From positions 1 to 64,000 of the forward strand of contig NZ_AJXT01000003.1 of the NCBI RefSeq assembly GCF_000264295.1: DNA of 64,000 nt. Direction: 5' to 3'. Origin of the DNA: Rhodanobacter spathiphylli B39. Lineage in GTDB: Bacteria > Pseudomonadota > Gammaproteobacteria > Xanthomonadales > Rhodanobacteraceae. The notes beneath the pieces are model-generated. The model was not told where the DNA came from, made no database searches, and worked only from the letters and a program-made list of their open reading frames with translations. The position numbers and the translations under genes were made by a program. Below are positions 54,843 to 63,351 of this stretch, one piece after another. Within the stretch, counting starts at the first letter, position 1, and each line of letters begins with the position of its first letter.

Positions 54843-57179
54843 TCAACGCCAGGGCCATGCCTTCAGCTGATACTCCGCCGGCGGCGTATTGCCGGCCAGG
54901 TACTGCACGAAGTAGTCCCAGCGGCGACGGGTGGCATACGGAGTGGCTTCGCCATAGCCGTGGTGGGCGTTCGGGATCATCAGCAGATCAAAGTTGCGGT
55001 TCGCCTTGATCAGCGCATCGACCACCAGCAAGGTGTTCGACGGCGGCACGTTGTCGTCCATCGTGCCATGCACCAGCATCAGGTGGCCCTTGAGGTCCTT
55101 CGCGAAACTCTGGTTGGCCTGGGCGTCGTAGTTGGTCTTGCCGTCCTTGTCGGTGACCAGCAGGCCCTGCCACTTCTCGGCCCAGTCGTCCTCGTAATTG
55201 CGGTTGTCGTGGTTGCCGCTTTCGGCCCAGCCGACCTTGAAGAAGTCGGGGTAGTGGAACATCGCGCCGGCCGTGGCGTTGCCGCCGCCGGAGTGACCCC
55301 AGATGCCCACGCGGTCAAGATCGATCCACGGATATTTCTTGCCCAGCTCCTTCAGCCCGGCCACCTGGTCGGGCAAGGTGTTGTCCTCGACGTGCTCGAA
55401 GTAGGCGTCGTGGAAGGCCTTCGAACGCCACGGCGTGCCCATGCCGTCGATCGCCACCACGATGAAGCCCAGCTCGGCCACCGACTGGTGATCGGCGCGG
55501 GCGGACGAGAAGCTGCGGCCGCGCACCGAGCCGGTCTGCGGGCCCGGGTAGATGTAGTCGATGATCGGGTACTTCTTCGACGCATCGAAGTGGGTCGGCT
55601 TGAACATCATGCCGTACAGGTCGGTCTTGCCGTCGCGCCCCTTCACCGTGAACGGAATCGGCGGCACCCAGCCGGTGGCCTTCAGCCGGGTGATGTCGGC
55701 GCTGGCCACGTCGGCCAGCTTGCGGCCATCGTTGGCGCTGCGCAGCACGGTGACCGGCGGCGTGGTGGGAGTGGAGTACGCGTCGACGAAGGACTTGCCG
55801 TCCGGCGACAGCGTGACCGTGTGGTCGGCTGCCTCCGGCGTCAGCAGCACCGGCTTGCCGCCGTCCAGGCTGACCTTGAAGAACTGCTGGTAGTAGGGGT
55901 TCACGCCAGCCGTGCGGCCGACGCCACGGAACCACACGGTGCGCGTCTTCGGATCGAGCTTGAGCACTTCGGTGACGTTGCCGTCGCCCTTGGTGATCGC
56001 CCGCTTGAGCTTGCCGGTGTTGAGGTCGTAGAGATACAGGTTGCCCCAGTTGTTGCGCTCGCTGAACCAGATCGCCTCGTGGGTCTCGGGCAGGTAGCGC
56101 CAGTTCACCGCGCCATTGCCGCTCTCGTAATACGTCGGCACCTTTTCCTCGAACACGGTGCGCACCTTGCCGGTGGCGGTGTCGGCGATGCGGAACCATT
56201 CGTGCTTGTGGTCGCGCGAGGTGGAGACGAAGGCCAGGGTCTTGCCGTCGGCCGCCCACTTCACGTCGTCCCAGCCACCTTCGGGGCCGCAGCTGACGTC
56301 GTCGCAAAGGCTGGAGCGGTGCTGGTCCGGCGGCATCTGCAGGCGGGTGACCTTCTTCGCGGCGACATCGATGATGACGCGCTCGATCATGGTCACGTCC
56401 TTGTCGCCGACCAGCGGGTACTTCCACCGCTCCAGCTTCGGATGGCCGACTTTCGTGCTGACCAGGTACATCTCGCCGGTCTTGCGCTGGTCCTGCTGGA
56501 AGGTGGCGATCTGCTTCGAATCGGGCGACCACTCCACGATCGCGTTGTCGGTGTGCTTCCAGCCGGCGTTGTCGGTGGCGTAGCCGAAGTTCTCGACGCC
56601 GTCGGTGGTGAGCTGGGTTTCCTTGCCGCTGGCGACGTCGCGCAGCCACAGGTTCCAGCCGCGGATGAACGCCTCGCTCCTGCCATCGGGCGACAGCGCG
56701 CCCGGCTCGTCGCCGGTCTTCACCAGCTTCGAAAGATCGGCGCAGCTGGCCTCGACGGCGGCGAGGTCACACGCGTAATGCTTGCCGCTCACGCCGACAT
56801 CGATGCGGCCATCGGCCATCCGCTTGTAGCTGCGCACCGGCAGCTTGCCGGCGTCGACACTCTTGCCACCGACCTTGGCCAGCGCCGCCGCCAGCTTGGT
56901 CTGGTCGAACAGCGGCGCGGTCTTGCCGCTGGCCACGTCCATCCGGACGAAGTGGTCGCCGGTGGCGTCGTGGTCGACGTACCAGAAATGACCGGCATCG
57001 AGCCAGTCGACCTTCTGCACCGCGTGGTCGACCAGCGGTGCGGTGTTGTAACCCATGAAACGCTCTGCCTGTGCATAGTCGTTCGCGCTCAGGGTTCGCC
57101 CCTGCGCGGCGACACCGGCGGACAACGACCCCAATACCAGCGCGCCCAGCACGCGCGAACTGCCGATCATCAAACTCAT
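54843..57179 (-). CDS. S9 family serine peptidase (DPP IV/prolyl oligopeptidase-like), exported
   Basis: 778 residues from the ATG at 57179, preceded by AAGGGG at six bases; an upstream in-frame start at 57224 lacks such a site. Signal peptide about 1-26 (GVAAQ). An N-terminal DPP-IV-type beta-propeller (about 50-500) with SPDGRSEAF and SPDSKQIATF blades precedes the hydrolase domain. The catalytic Ser is in GHSGGGNATAG (near 626), the Asp in TMDDNVPPS (near 709) and the His in NAHHGYG (near 738). It cleaves dipeptides or short peptides in the periplasm. Confidence 0.92.
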   Translation of the reverse strand: MSLMIGSSRVLGALVLGSLSAGVAAQGRTLSANDYAQAERFMGYNTAPLVDHAVQKVDWLDAGHFWYVDHDATGDHFVRMDVASGKTAPLFDQTKLAAALAKVGGKSVDAGKLPVRSYKRMADGRIDVGVSGKHYACDLAAVEASCADLSKLVKTGDEPGALSPDGRSEAFIRGWNLWLRDVASGKETQLTTDGVENFGYATDNAGWKHTDNAIVEWSPDSKQIATFQQDQRKTGEMYLVSTKVGHPKLERWKYPLVGDKDVTMIERVIIDVAAKKVTRLQMPPDQHRSSLCDDVSCGPEGGWDDVKWAADGKTLAFVSTSRDHKHEWFRIADTATGKVRTVFEEKVPTYYESGNGAVNWRYLPETHEAIWFSERNNWGNLYLYDLNTGKLKRAITKGDGNVTEVLKLDPKTRTVWFRGVGRTAGVNPYYQQFFKVSLDGGKPVLLTPEAADHTVTLSPDGKSFVDAYSTPTTPPVTVLRSANDGRKLADVASADITRLKATGWVPPIPFTVKGRDGKTDLYGMMFKPTHFDASKKYPIIDYIYPGPQTGSVRGRSFSSARADHQSVAELGFIVVAIDGMGTPWRSKAFHDAYFEHVEDNTLPDQVAGLKELGKKYPWIDLDRVGIWGHSGGGNATAGAMFHYPDFFKVGWAESGNHDNRNYEDDWAEKWQGLLVTDKDGKTNYDAQANQSFAKDLKGHLMLVHGTMDDNVPPSNTLLVVDALIKANRNFDLLMIPNAHHGYGEATPYATRRRWDYFVQYLAGNTPPAEYQLKAWPWR

Positions 57180-57439
57180 GTTGCGTTCCCCTTGCGAAAG
57201 CGGATTGCTGCGACTGCCGACCATGGCCCAGATGTAACCGAACGCCCGATGCTAGCGTGCGCATGACCAATGGCACCCCTGCCATTGGTCCCGACTGTCG
57301 GTCCATGCCGCAAAAAATACGCTGCCGCACGGACATCGATCGGTGCGTGACGACCGACCACGGCGCCGCGGGCCGGCCAGCTTGACGCGCGGGCGACGGC
57401 CATCGCACGCTGCGGCATCCGGTCCGGAGGAGATGACCC

Positions 57440-58192
57440 GTGGCGCAACGCCTCAGAATCATCGGCAACTACATTTCCCCTTACGTGCGCAAGGTGCTGG
57501 CCTGCCTGGAACTGAAGGGGCTGGAATACGAAGTCGATCCGATCGCGCCGTTCGTGGGCAACGACGAATTCAGCCGGCTCAGTCCGCTGCGCCGCATCCC
57601 GGTATTGGTGGATGGCGACCTGGTGCTCAGCGACTCCAGCGTGATCTGCCAGTACCTGGAGGACCAGCACCCCACGCCCTCGCTCTACCCCCGCGACATC
57701 GCCGATCGCGCCCGCGCCCGCTGGCTGGAGGAATACGCCGACACGCGGCTGGCCGACGGCCTGATCTGGCGGCTGTTCCACCAGCTGGCGATCAAGCGCC
57801 ACATCTTCGGCGAAGCGCCGAACGAGGTCGTGGTACAGCACGCGCTCGAAGTGGAGATTCCCGCCGCGCTCGATTATCTGGAGCAGCAACTGCCGGACGA
57901 CGGCTTCGTGTTCGGCGCACTGTCGATTGCCGACATCAGCCTCGCCAGCTTCTTCCGCACCGCCTCGTTCGTGCGCTACGCGATCGACGCCGAACGCTGG
58001 CCGCTGATGGCCGCCCTGGTGGCGCAGGTGCAGGCCCAGCCCGCGTTCCAGAAACTGGCCCGCTTCGAGGACTGCATGCTGCGCCTGCCGCTGGCCGAAC
58101 AGCGCGGCGCCCTGATCACCGCCGGCGCCCCGCTGACCACCGACACGCTGGGCACCAGCGCGCCACGCCCGGGCCCGCCCCGCGCTTCCTGA
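57440..58192 (+). CDS. Glutathione S-transferase family protein
   Basis: 250 residues from a GTG at 57440 with GGAGGAG about nine bases upstream. The N-terminal thioredoxin-like domain shows ISPYVRKVLACLELKGLEYE, the cis-Pro motif RIPVLVDG and SDSSVICQYLE for glutathione contact. The C-terminal helical domain contains LSIADISLASFF. The usual reactive Ser/Cys region starts SPYVRK. The last 30 residues are a Pro/Ala tail. The substrate is unknown. Confidence 0.87.
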   Translation: MAQRLRIIGNYISPYVRKVLACLELKGLEYEVDPIAPFVGNDEFSRLSPLRRIPVLVDGDLVLSDSSVICQYLEDQHPTPSLYPRDIADRARARWLEEYADTRLADGLIWRLFHQLAIKRHIFGEAPNEVVVQHALEVEIPAALDYLEQQLPDDGFVFGALSIADISLASFFRTASFVRYAIDAERWPLMAALVAQVQAQPAFQKLARFEDCMLRLPLAEQRGALITAGAPLTTDTLGTSAPRPGPPRAS

Positions 58193-58197
58193 CGACT

Positions 58198-58240
58198 CCC
58201 TCCCCTGCAACGCAGGGGAGGGCTGGGGAGGGGTGCTTTT
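58198..58240 (+). repeat. CCCTCCCCTGC/GCAGGGGAGGG palindromic element with CTTTT tail
   Basis: Stem CCCTCCCCTGC (58198-58208) pairs with GCAGGGGAGGG (58212-58222), then CTGGGGAGGGGTGCTTTT. The T-run suggests use as a terminator for the GST gene. Same family as 3886-3921 and 60371-60410. Confidence 0.75.
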
Positions 58241-58283
58241 GATCTTCAGCCCCTCGCCAGTCCGGGCAACCCCCTCCCAACCT

Positions 58284-58301
58284 CCCCCTGCGCGCAGGGG
58301 G
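58284..58301. repeat. Short CCCCCTGCG/CGCAGGGGG palindrome
   Basis: A perfect 18-bp palindrome within CCTCCCCCTGCGCGCAGGGGGACGAG, a shortened relative of the neighbouring element, just 3' of the LysR gene on the minus strand. Confidence 0.6.
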
Positions 58302-58315
58302 ACGAGCATCAGGCC

Positions 58316-59221
58316 TCAGCGCTGCTGCGCCATCAACTCCACCAGCCAGTCGACGAACACGCGCAGGCGCGCGGGCATCTGCCGCTGCTGCGGATACAGG
58401 ATGGTCATCGGCAACGACGGTGGCGGATGCGCCGGCAGGATTTCGCGCAGCCGGCCGCTCTTCAATTCGTCGCCGATGCGATAGCGCGGCATCTGCGCGA
58501 TGCCCAGCCCGGCCTCGCAACACCCGAGGTAGGCATCCACGCCGCTGACGCTGACGCAACCGGGCAGGGTCACTTCGCGCCGCTTGCGGCCCACCATGAA
58601 TTCCAGTGGTTCGGCGCGATGGGTGGTCGGCGACAACCAGTTCACCGCCAGGTGGCCATCGTGCAGCGCGGCCAGCGACTCGGGCAGGCCGTGCCGGCGC
58701 ACGTAGGCGGCGCTGGCCACGGTAACCTGCTGCAGTAAGCCCACGCGGCGTCCGACCATGCCCGAATCGCCCAGCTCGCCGATGCGCAGCACGCAATCGA
58801 CGCCCTCGCGGACCAGGTCGACGAAGCGGTCGCCGGTGCCGATGTCGAGCTGGATCAGCGGATAGCGCGCGAAGAAGTCGCGCAACGCGGGAATCACCAG
58901 CAGCCGCGCCAGCGTCGCCGGCAGGTCGACGCGCAGGCGGCCCTTCGGTTGCACCAGGGCCTCGCGGAAATCGGCCTCGACCTCGTCCATGTCGGCCAGC
59001 AGCCGCACGCAATGCCCGTAATAGGTCTCGCCATCGCGGGTACTGCGTACGCGGCGGGTGGTACGCAACAGCAGCTGCGCGCCGAGCCGGGCCTCCAGCC
59101 GCTTGATCGCATGGGTGACGGTGGCGCGCGGCAGGTTCAGGTCGTCGGCCGCGGCGGTGAAGCTGCCCAGTTCGACGATCCGCGTATAGAGCCGCATCGC
59201 TTCGAGTCGGTCCATGGGCAT
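58316..59221 (-). CDS. LysR family regulator, divergent from an aldo/keto reductase
   Basis: 301 residues from the ATG at 59221; the family start (MDRLEAMRLYTRIV) is two codons in, at 59215. The frame is open to 59251, but that start would overlap the symmetric operator-like region. The helix-turn-helix is AMRLYTRIVELGSFTAAADDLNLPRATVTHAIKRLEARLGAQLL. The effector domain is that of the PA2877/DsdC-like subgroup that often regulates adjacent oxidoreductases. It is divergent from the aldo/keto reductase (59319). Confidence 0.87.
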   Translation of the reverse strand: MPMDRLEAMRLYTRIVELGSFTAAADDLNLPRATVTHAIKRLEARLGAQLLLRTTRRVRSTRDGETYYGHCVRLLADMDEVEADFREALVQPKGRLRVDLPATLARLLVIPALRDFFARYPLIQLDIGTGDRFVDLVREGVDCVLRIGELGDSGMVGRRVGLLQQVTVASAAYVRRHGLPESLAALHDGHLAVNWLSPTTHRAEPLEFMVGRKRREVTLPGCVSVSGVDAYLGCCEAGLGIAQMPRYRIGDELKSGRLREILPAHPPPSLPMTILYPQQRQMPARLRVFVDWLVELMAQQR

Positions 59222-59232
59222 TGTTGCCGTTG

Positions 59233-59258
59233 ATTGAATGGTGATGGCCATTATTGAA
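59233..59258. promoter_or_regulatory. Possible LysR operator between the LysR gene and the aldo/keto reductase gene
   Basis: The inverted repeat AATGG (59237-59241) / CCATT (59248-59252) is nested within two direct copies of ATTGAA (59233-59238 and 59253-59258), spaced 20 bp. Position and partial symmetry fit a LysR site; no binding consensus was checked. Confidence 0.3.
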
Positions 59259-59318
59259 CATTTATCCGATGGCCGCCCGGGTGCACCATGCGTCCACCTT
59301 CATCCACGGAGCGACACC

Positions 59319-60311
59319 ATGCAGACCCGCACGCTCGGCCGCCACGGCCCGCAAGTCTCCACCCTCGGCCTCGGCTGCATGGGCATGAGCGCGTTCTACG
59401 GCGCCCACGACGATGCCGAATCGATCGCCACCATCCACCACGCGCTGGATCGCGGCCTGAACCTGCTCGACACGGCCGACGTGTACGGCCCGCACACCAA
59501 CGAGGTGCTGGTCGGCAAGGCGATCAGGGGCCGTCGCGAGCAGGCCTTCATCGCCACCAAGTTCGGCATCGTGCGCGACCCGGACAACGCCGCCGCACGG
59601 GGCGTCAACGGCCGCCCTGACTACGTGCGCGCCGCCTGCGACGCCAGCCTGCAGCGGCTGGGCATCGACACCATCGACCTGTACTACCAGCACCGCGTCG
59701 ATCCGAACGTGCCGATCGAGGAAACCGTGGGCGCGATGGCCGAACTGGTTGCCGCCGGCAAGGTGCGTTACCTCGGCCTCAGCGAAGCGTCCGGCGCCAC
59801 GCTGGAACGCGCCTGCAAGGTGCATCCGATCGCGGCGCTGCAAAGCGAATTCTCGCTGTGGACGCGCGACCCGCAGGACAACGGCATGTTCGCCGCCTGC
59901 CAGCGGCTCGGTGTCAGCCTGGTCGCCTACTCGCCGCTGGGCCGCGGCTTCCTCACCGGCGCGATCCGCTCGCCCGACGATTTCGACGCCGACGACTACC
60001 GTCGCAGCAGCCCGCGCTTCGTCGGCGACAACTTCGCCCGCAACCTGCAGCTGGTCGAGCAGGTGAAGTCGCTCGCCGCCGACAAGGGCTGCTCGCCCGC
60101 GCAACTGGCGCTGGCCTGGGTGCTGGCGCAGGGCGACGAGGTGCTGGCGATTCCGGGCACCCGCAAGCGCTCGCGGCTGGACGAAAACCTGGGTGCGCTC
60201 GACGTGCGACTCACCGCCGCCGAGCTCGCCGCGATCGATGCGATCTTCCCGCCCGATGCCGTCGCCGGCAACCGCTACGTCGACTCGATGATGCACATGG
60301 TGAACGTGTAA
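59319..60311 (+). CDS. Aldo/keto reductase
   Basis: 330 residues with GGAG upstream of the ATG at 59319. A (beta/alpha)8 barrel with the tetrad Asp/Tyr in [10 protein letters not shown], Lys in FIATKFG and His in LYYQHRVD. The NADPH-site segments [10 protein letters not shown] and [17 protein letters not shown] follow. It reduces aldehydes or ketones with NADPH. The gene is divergent from a LysR regulator, a typical induced detoxification pair; the inducer is unknown. Confidence 0.93.
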   Translation: MQTRTLGRHGPQVSTLGLGCMGMSAFYGAHDDAESIATIHHALDRGLNLLDTADVYGPHTNEVLVGKAIRGRREQAFIATKFGIVRDPDNAAARGVNGRPDYVRAACDASLQRLGIDTIDLYYQHRVDPNVPIEETVGAMAELVAAGKVRYLGLSEASGATLERACKVHPIAALQSEFSLWTRDPQDNGMFAACQRLGVSLVAYSPLGRGFLTGAIRSPDDFDADDYRRSSPRFVGDNFARNLQLVEQVKSLAADKGCSPAQLALAWVLAQGDEVLAIPGTRKRSRLDENLGALDVRLTAAELAAIDAIFPPDAVAGNRYVDSMMHMVNV

Positions 60312-60370
60312 CACCCTCCCCTGCGCTCCCTGCAAGCAGCTTCGATACCGCGGAACAAAGCCGCTGCTCC

Positions 60371-60410
60371 CCCTCCCCTGCGCGCAGGGGAGGGCCGGGG
60401 TGGGGTTCGC
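60371..60410 (+). repeat. CCCTCCCCTGCG/CGCAGGGGAGGG palindromic element with CTTTT tail
   Basis: A perfect 24-bp palindrome (60371-60394) followed by CCGGGGTGGGGTTCGCTTTT. A decayed half copy (CCCTCCCCTGCGCTCC) lies at 60314. The family recurs at 3886-3921 and 58198-58240. It sits between the aldo/keto reductase and queF and could act as a terminator. Confidence 0.75.
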
Positions 60411-60454
60411 TTTTCCCACCAGGCCGCACCCGCAGAGCAGTTAAACTCCACCGC

Positions 60455-61279
60455 ATGAGCACTCCCGAACATTCCCCGCTCGGCAAGGACACCGTCTACG
60501 CCGACCGTTACGATCCCGGCCTGCTGTTTCCGATCCCCCGCGCCGACAAGCGCGCCGAAATCGGCCTGGGCGACGTGCTGCCGTTCCACGGCGTGGACAT
60601 CTGGAACGCCTACGAGTTGTCGTGGCTCGACCTGCGCGGCAAGCCGCAGGTGGCCCTGGCCGAGTTCCACGTGCCGGCGGCCTCGCCCAACATCATCGAG
60701 TCGAAGTCGTTCAAGCTGTATCTCAACGGCTTCGCCCAGGAGCGCATCGCCGACGCGGCCAGCCTCACCGACACCTTGCTGCACGACCTGTCCGCCGCGG
60801 CGGGAGCCGTGGTGAGCGTGCAGCTGCATGCCGCCGGCGGCGCCAGCCTGCCGGTGAGCGTTCTGGACGGCCAATTGCTCGATGAGCAGGACATCGCCAT
60901 CGACAGCTACGGACCGCCGGACGCGGACTTCCTGCAGGCCGATACCGCGGCGACGCCGGTGGCCGAAACCCTGGTCTCGCACCTGTTGCGCTCGAACTGC
61001 CCGGTCACCGGCCAGCCCGACTGGGGCAGCGTGCAGATCGCCTATCGCGGCGCGCCGATCGACCACGCGGGCCTGCTGCGCTACCTGGTCTCGTTCCGCA
61101 CCCACAACGAATTCCACGAGCAGTGCGTGGAGCGCATCTTCGTCGACCTCACGCAGCGCTGCGCGCCCCGGCAGCTCAGCGTGTACGCGCGCTACACCCG
61201 CCGCGGCGGACTGGACATCAATCCGTTCCGCAGCAGCACGCCGGCCACGCCGGACAATCCGCGCACGGTGCGCCAGTAG
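60455..61279 (+). CDS. queF: NADPH-dependent 7-cyano-7-deazaguanine reductase QueF
   Basis: 274 residues, the long tandem-domain (type II) QueF form as in E. coli (282). The first half carries the [17 protein letters not shown] substrate motif. The second half has the catalytic Cys in [15 protein letters not shown] and the Glu/His-rich [15 protein letters not shown]. It reduces preQ0 to preQ1, a step in queuosine synthesis for tRNA. The gene is not beside other que genes in this window. Confidence 0.93.
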   Translation: MSTPEHSPLGKDTVYADRYDPGLLFPIPRADKRAEIGLGDVLPFHGVDIWNAYELSWLDLRGKPQVALAEFHVPAASPNIIESKSFKLYLNGFAQERIADAASLTDTLLHDLSAAAGAVVSVQLHAAGGASLPVSVLDGQLLDEQDIAIDSYGPPDADFLQADTAATPVAETLVSHLLRSNCPVTGQPDWGSVQIAYRGAPIDHAGLLRYLVSFRTHNEFHEQCVERIFVDLTQRCAPRQLSVYARYTRRGGLDINPFRSSTPATPDNPRTVRQ

Positions 61280-61426
61280 GCTGTCCGCGCAGCGCGTGGC
61301 CGTCGCGTGAAAGTTCGCCGGCCACGACAACCTCCGGTAATCGGCGCTTCAGATCGGCCGAGCTAGCCTCGCTGCACTGGCCACGCCCGCGACGGGCGCC
61401 GCCACGTGATCGACAGCGGAGTTCCC

Positions 61427-62008
61427 ATGAAAACCTGCATGACATCCTTCCCGCGTTCCGGTGCGCTTTGCGGCGTCGCCTTCACCGGCGCCCTGCTGCT
61501 GAGCGCCTGCGGCAAGCACGAGCCACCGCCGCCCGCCCCCACGCCGGCGCCGGCTTCCACGGCGCCGGTGGCGCAAGCGCCGGTTTCACCGGCGGCCTCC
61601 AGCGCGCTGGCGCCAGCCACCGCCGCCAGCATCGCCGTCGCCGCCTCCACCGTGCCGCCAGCCACGCCGTTCAGCGTGGCCAAGCTCACCCTGGGCAGCG
61701 CGGTGAACGCCGACCACCAGGTCATCCGCCCCGGCGACAGCTTTGCCAGCAACGACAAGGCGATCTACGCCAGCGTCGCCACCGAAGGTAGCACCGGCGG
61801 CGCCACGCTCAACGCGAAGTGGAGCTACCTGGAAGGCCAGGGCCAGCTGGTCAGCAACATCAGCCAGTCGATCGCCACCGATGGCCCGGCGATCACCACG
61901 TTCAAGGTGCAGAACCCCGACCTGTGGCCGGCCGGAAAGTACCAGGTCGAGATCTCGCTGGACGGCAAGCCGGTGACGAAGCAACAGTTCCAGATCGCCG
62001 CCCGCTGA
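61427..62008 (+). CDS. Lipoprotein of unknown function
   Basis: 193 residues from the ATG at 61427 with GGAG five bases upstream. A lipobox LLSAC (Cys28) predicts lipid anchoring. A long Pro/Ala/Ser linker (about 32-80) precedes a small beta-rich domain (about 85-193; TLGSAVNADHQVIRPGDSF, then WSYLEGQGQLVSNISQSI, AGKYQVEISLDGKPV) that resembles an Ig-like fold. I do not recognise a family. It converges on the glycerophosphodiesterase gene across a hairpin (62020-62056). Confidence 0.7.
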   Translation: MKTCMTSFPRSGALCGVAFTGALLLSACGKHEPPPPAPTPAPASTAPVAQAPVSPAASSALAPATAASIAVAASTVPPATPFSVAKLTLGSAVNADHQVIRPGDSFASNDKAIYASVATEGSTGGATLNAKWSYLEGQGQLVSNISQSIATDGPAITTFKVQNPDLWPAGKYQVEISLDGKPVTKQQFQIAAR

Positions 62009-62019
62009 AGATCCGGGCC

Positions 62020-62056
62020 GGAACGAGGGGCGAGAGCTGTTCCCTCGCCCTCGTTC
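62020..62056. terminator. Bidirectional hairpin between convergent genes
   Basis: GGAACGAGGGGCGAG (62020-62034) pairs with CCTCGCCCTCGTTCC (62042-62056) with one bulged base. It lies between the lipoprotein and glycerophosphodiesterase stop codons, so it can serve both. The right arm continues as CTCTCACTTGC, matching the purine-rich repeat at 42258-42357 on the opposite strand. Confidence 0.6.
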
Positions 62057-62059
62057 CTC

Positions 62060-63169
62060 TCACTTGCTGTTGTCCATCCCGTCCAGCGCCTTGCGCCCGA
62101 TCGCCGGGTCGTCGGTGAAGAACGCATCGATGCCGGTGGCGAGATAGGTGCGGATCTCGGCGATCGAACCGGCCTCGCTGACGTTGCGCGGATCGATGCC
62201 CTGCCACCGGTCAAGCGGCAGGAAGTAGTTCTCGGGCCGGAACGTGTACGGATGCACCTCGAGGCCGGCGGCGTGCGCGTCGTGCACCAGCGCGGTGGGC
62301 TCACCCAGCAGGTGATCGAACTTCAGCGGGATGATCGCGCGGATGCCGGGGCCGATCGCGTTCGCGTAGGTGGCGATGGTGCGCAGCCCGGCCGGCGTCA
62401 TCATCTGCCCGTAGTCGAGCTGGCCGCCCACGGCGGTCACGTCGTACGGCTGTTCGTCGGCGTCGCCCAGCAACTGCAGCAGCCGGATGTTGCCGTGCGT
62501 GCCGTCGGCCAGCTTGCCATGCAGGTACTGCAGGTTGCCGATCTCGAATGACTGGATCTCCACCGGCGCCGTGCGCGTATAGGCGTGTGCGGCCAGCGTG
62601 GCCAGCAGCTGGTCCTCCATCGGCAGGCCGATGCCGCGGAAGTAAGTGCCGTGCTTGATCTCCGGGATGATTCCGATCACCCGCCCGCGCGCTGCCGATT
62701 CGGCCGCCACGAACGCGATGATCTCGTCCAGCGTGGCGATCGGGAACTGGCCGTCGTACTGCGTGCTGCGCAGCTTGGGCAGCCGCTCGCGCGCGCGCAG
62801 CGTCTTCAGCTCGGCCAGGGTGAAGTCCTCGCTGAACCAGCCGTCGACCGCCACGCCGTCGATGGTCTTGCGCGTCTTGCGGGCGGCGAATTCCGGATGA
62901 CTGGCCACGTCGGTGGTGCTGCCGATCTCGTTCTCGTGGCGCGCCACCATCACGCCGTCCTTCGTCATCACCAGGTCCGGCTCGACGTAGTCGGCGCCGT
63001 CGGCAATGGCTTTTTCGTAGGAGGCCAGCGTGTGTTCGGGGCGCAGGGCGCTGGCGCCGCGGTGGCCGATCACCAGCACTTTCGCGGCCAGCGGCTTCTC
63101 GGCGGCGATGGCGACCACAGGCATGAGCACTCCACAGAAAACGGCGATGGCGAAGCATAAGCGATGCAT
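62060..63169 (-). CDS. Periplasmic glycerophosphodiester phosphodiesterase (GlpQ-like)
   Basis: 369 residues with a signal peptide (about 1-22). TIM-barrel GDPD motifs: HRGASALRPEHTLASYEKAI (catalytic His and metal site), YVEPDLVMTKDGVMVARHENE with the metal-binding Glu/Asp and second His, and near the end VHPYTFRPENYF and TGIDAFFTDDPAIG. It releases glycerol-3-phosphate from deacylated phospholipids. Length matches GlpQ (358). Its stop codon (62062-62060) borders the hairpin element. Confidence 0.92.
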   Translation of the reverse strand: MHRLCFAIAVFCGVLMPVVAIAAEKPLAAKVLVIGHRGASALRPEHTLASYEKAIADGADYVEPDLVMTKDGVMVARHENEIGSTTDVASHPEFAARKTRKTIDGVAVDGWFSEDFTLAELKTLRARERLPKLRSTQYDGQFPIATLDEIIAFVAAESAARGRVIGIIPEIKHGTYFRGIGLPMEDQLLATLAAHAYTRTAPVEIQSFEIGNLQYLHGKLADGTHGNIRLLQLLGDADEQPYDVTAVGGQLDYGQMMTPAGLRTIATYANAIGPGIRAIIPLKFDHLLGEPTALVHDAHAAGLEVHPYTFRPENYFLPLDRWQGIDPRNVSEAGSIAEIRTYLATGIDAFFTDDPAIGRKALDGMDNSK

Positions 63170-63190
63170 GGATTGCTCCGGTCAGTGTCC

Positions 63191-63351
63191 GTGAAGAAAA
63201 CCGCTTCCTGTGGTTCTCTTCCATCGCGAGTCCGGTACGCGCCCGGACTCACCCGAGACAGTCACTTGCCTGACTGCTTCATGCTCGGCGCGCGGGCATC
63301 CGTGCCCTCGCCCTGGCCGACCTGAGAGGTTGAAAGCCTCACAACCGCTCA
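63191..63351 (-). repeat. Multi-hairpin intergenic element, copy 3
   Basis: On the minus strand it begins at 63351 with the stop codon of the partial hydrolase (TGAGCGGTTGTGAG). It keeps the order of stems I-V: CAACCTCTCA for stem I, GGTCGGCC for II with an inserted inner hairpin (GGGCACGGATGCCC), the degenerate stem III with the GCAA loop, GTCCGG/CCGGAC for IV, and GAAGAGAACCAC/GCGGTTTTCTTC for V. It is the most decayed of the three copies. Confidence 0.85.
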
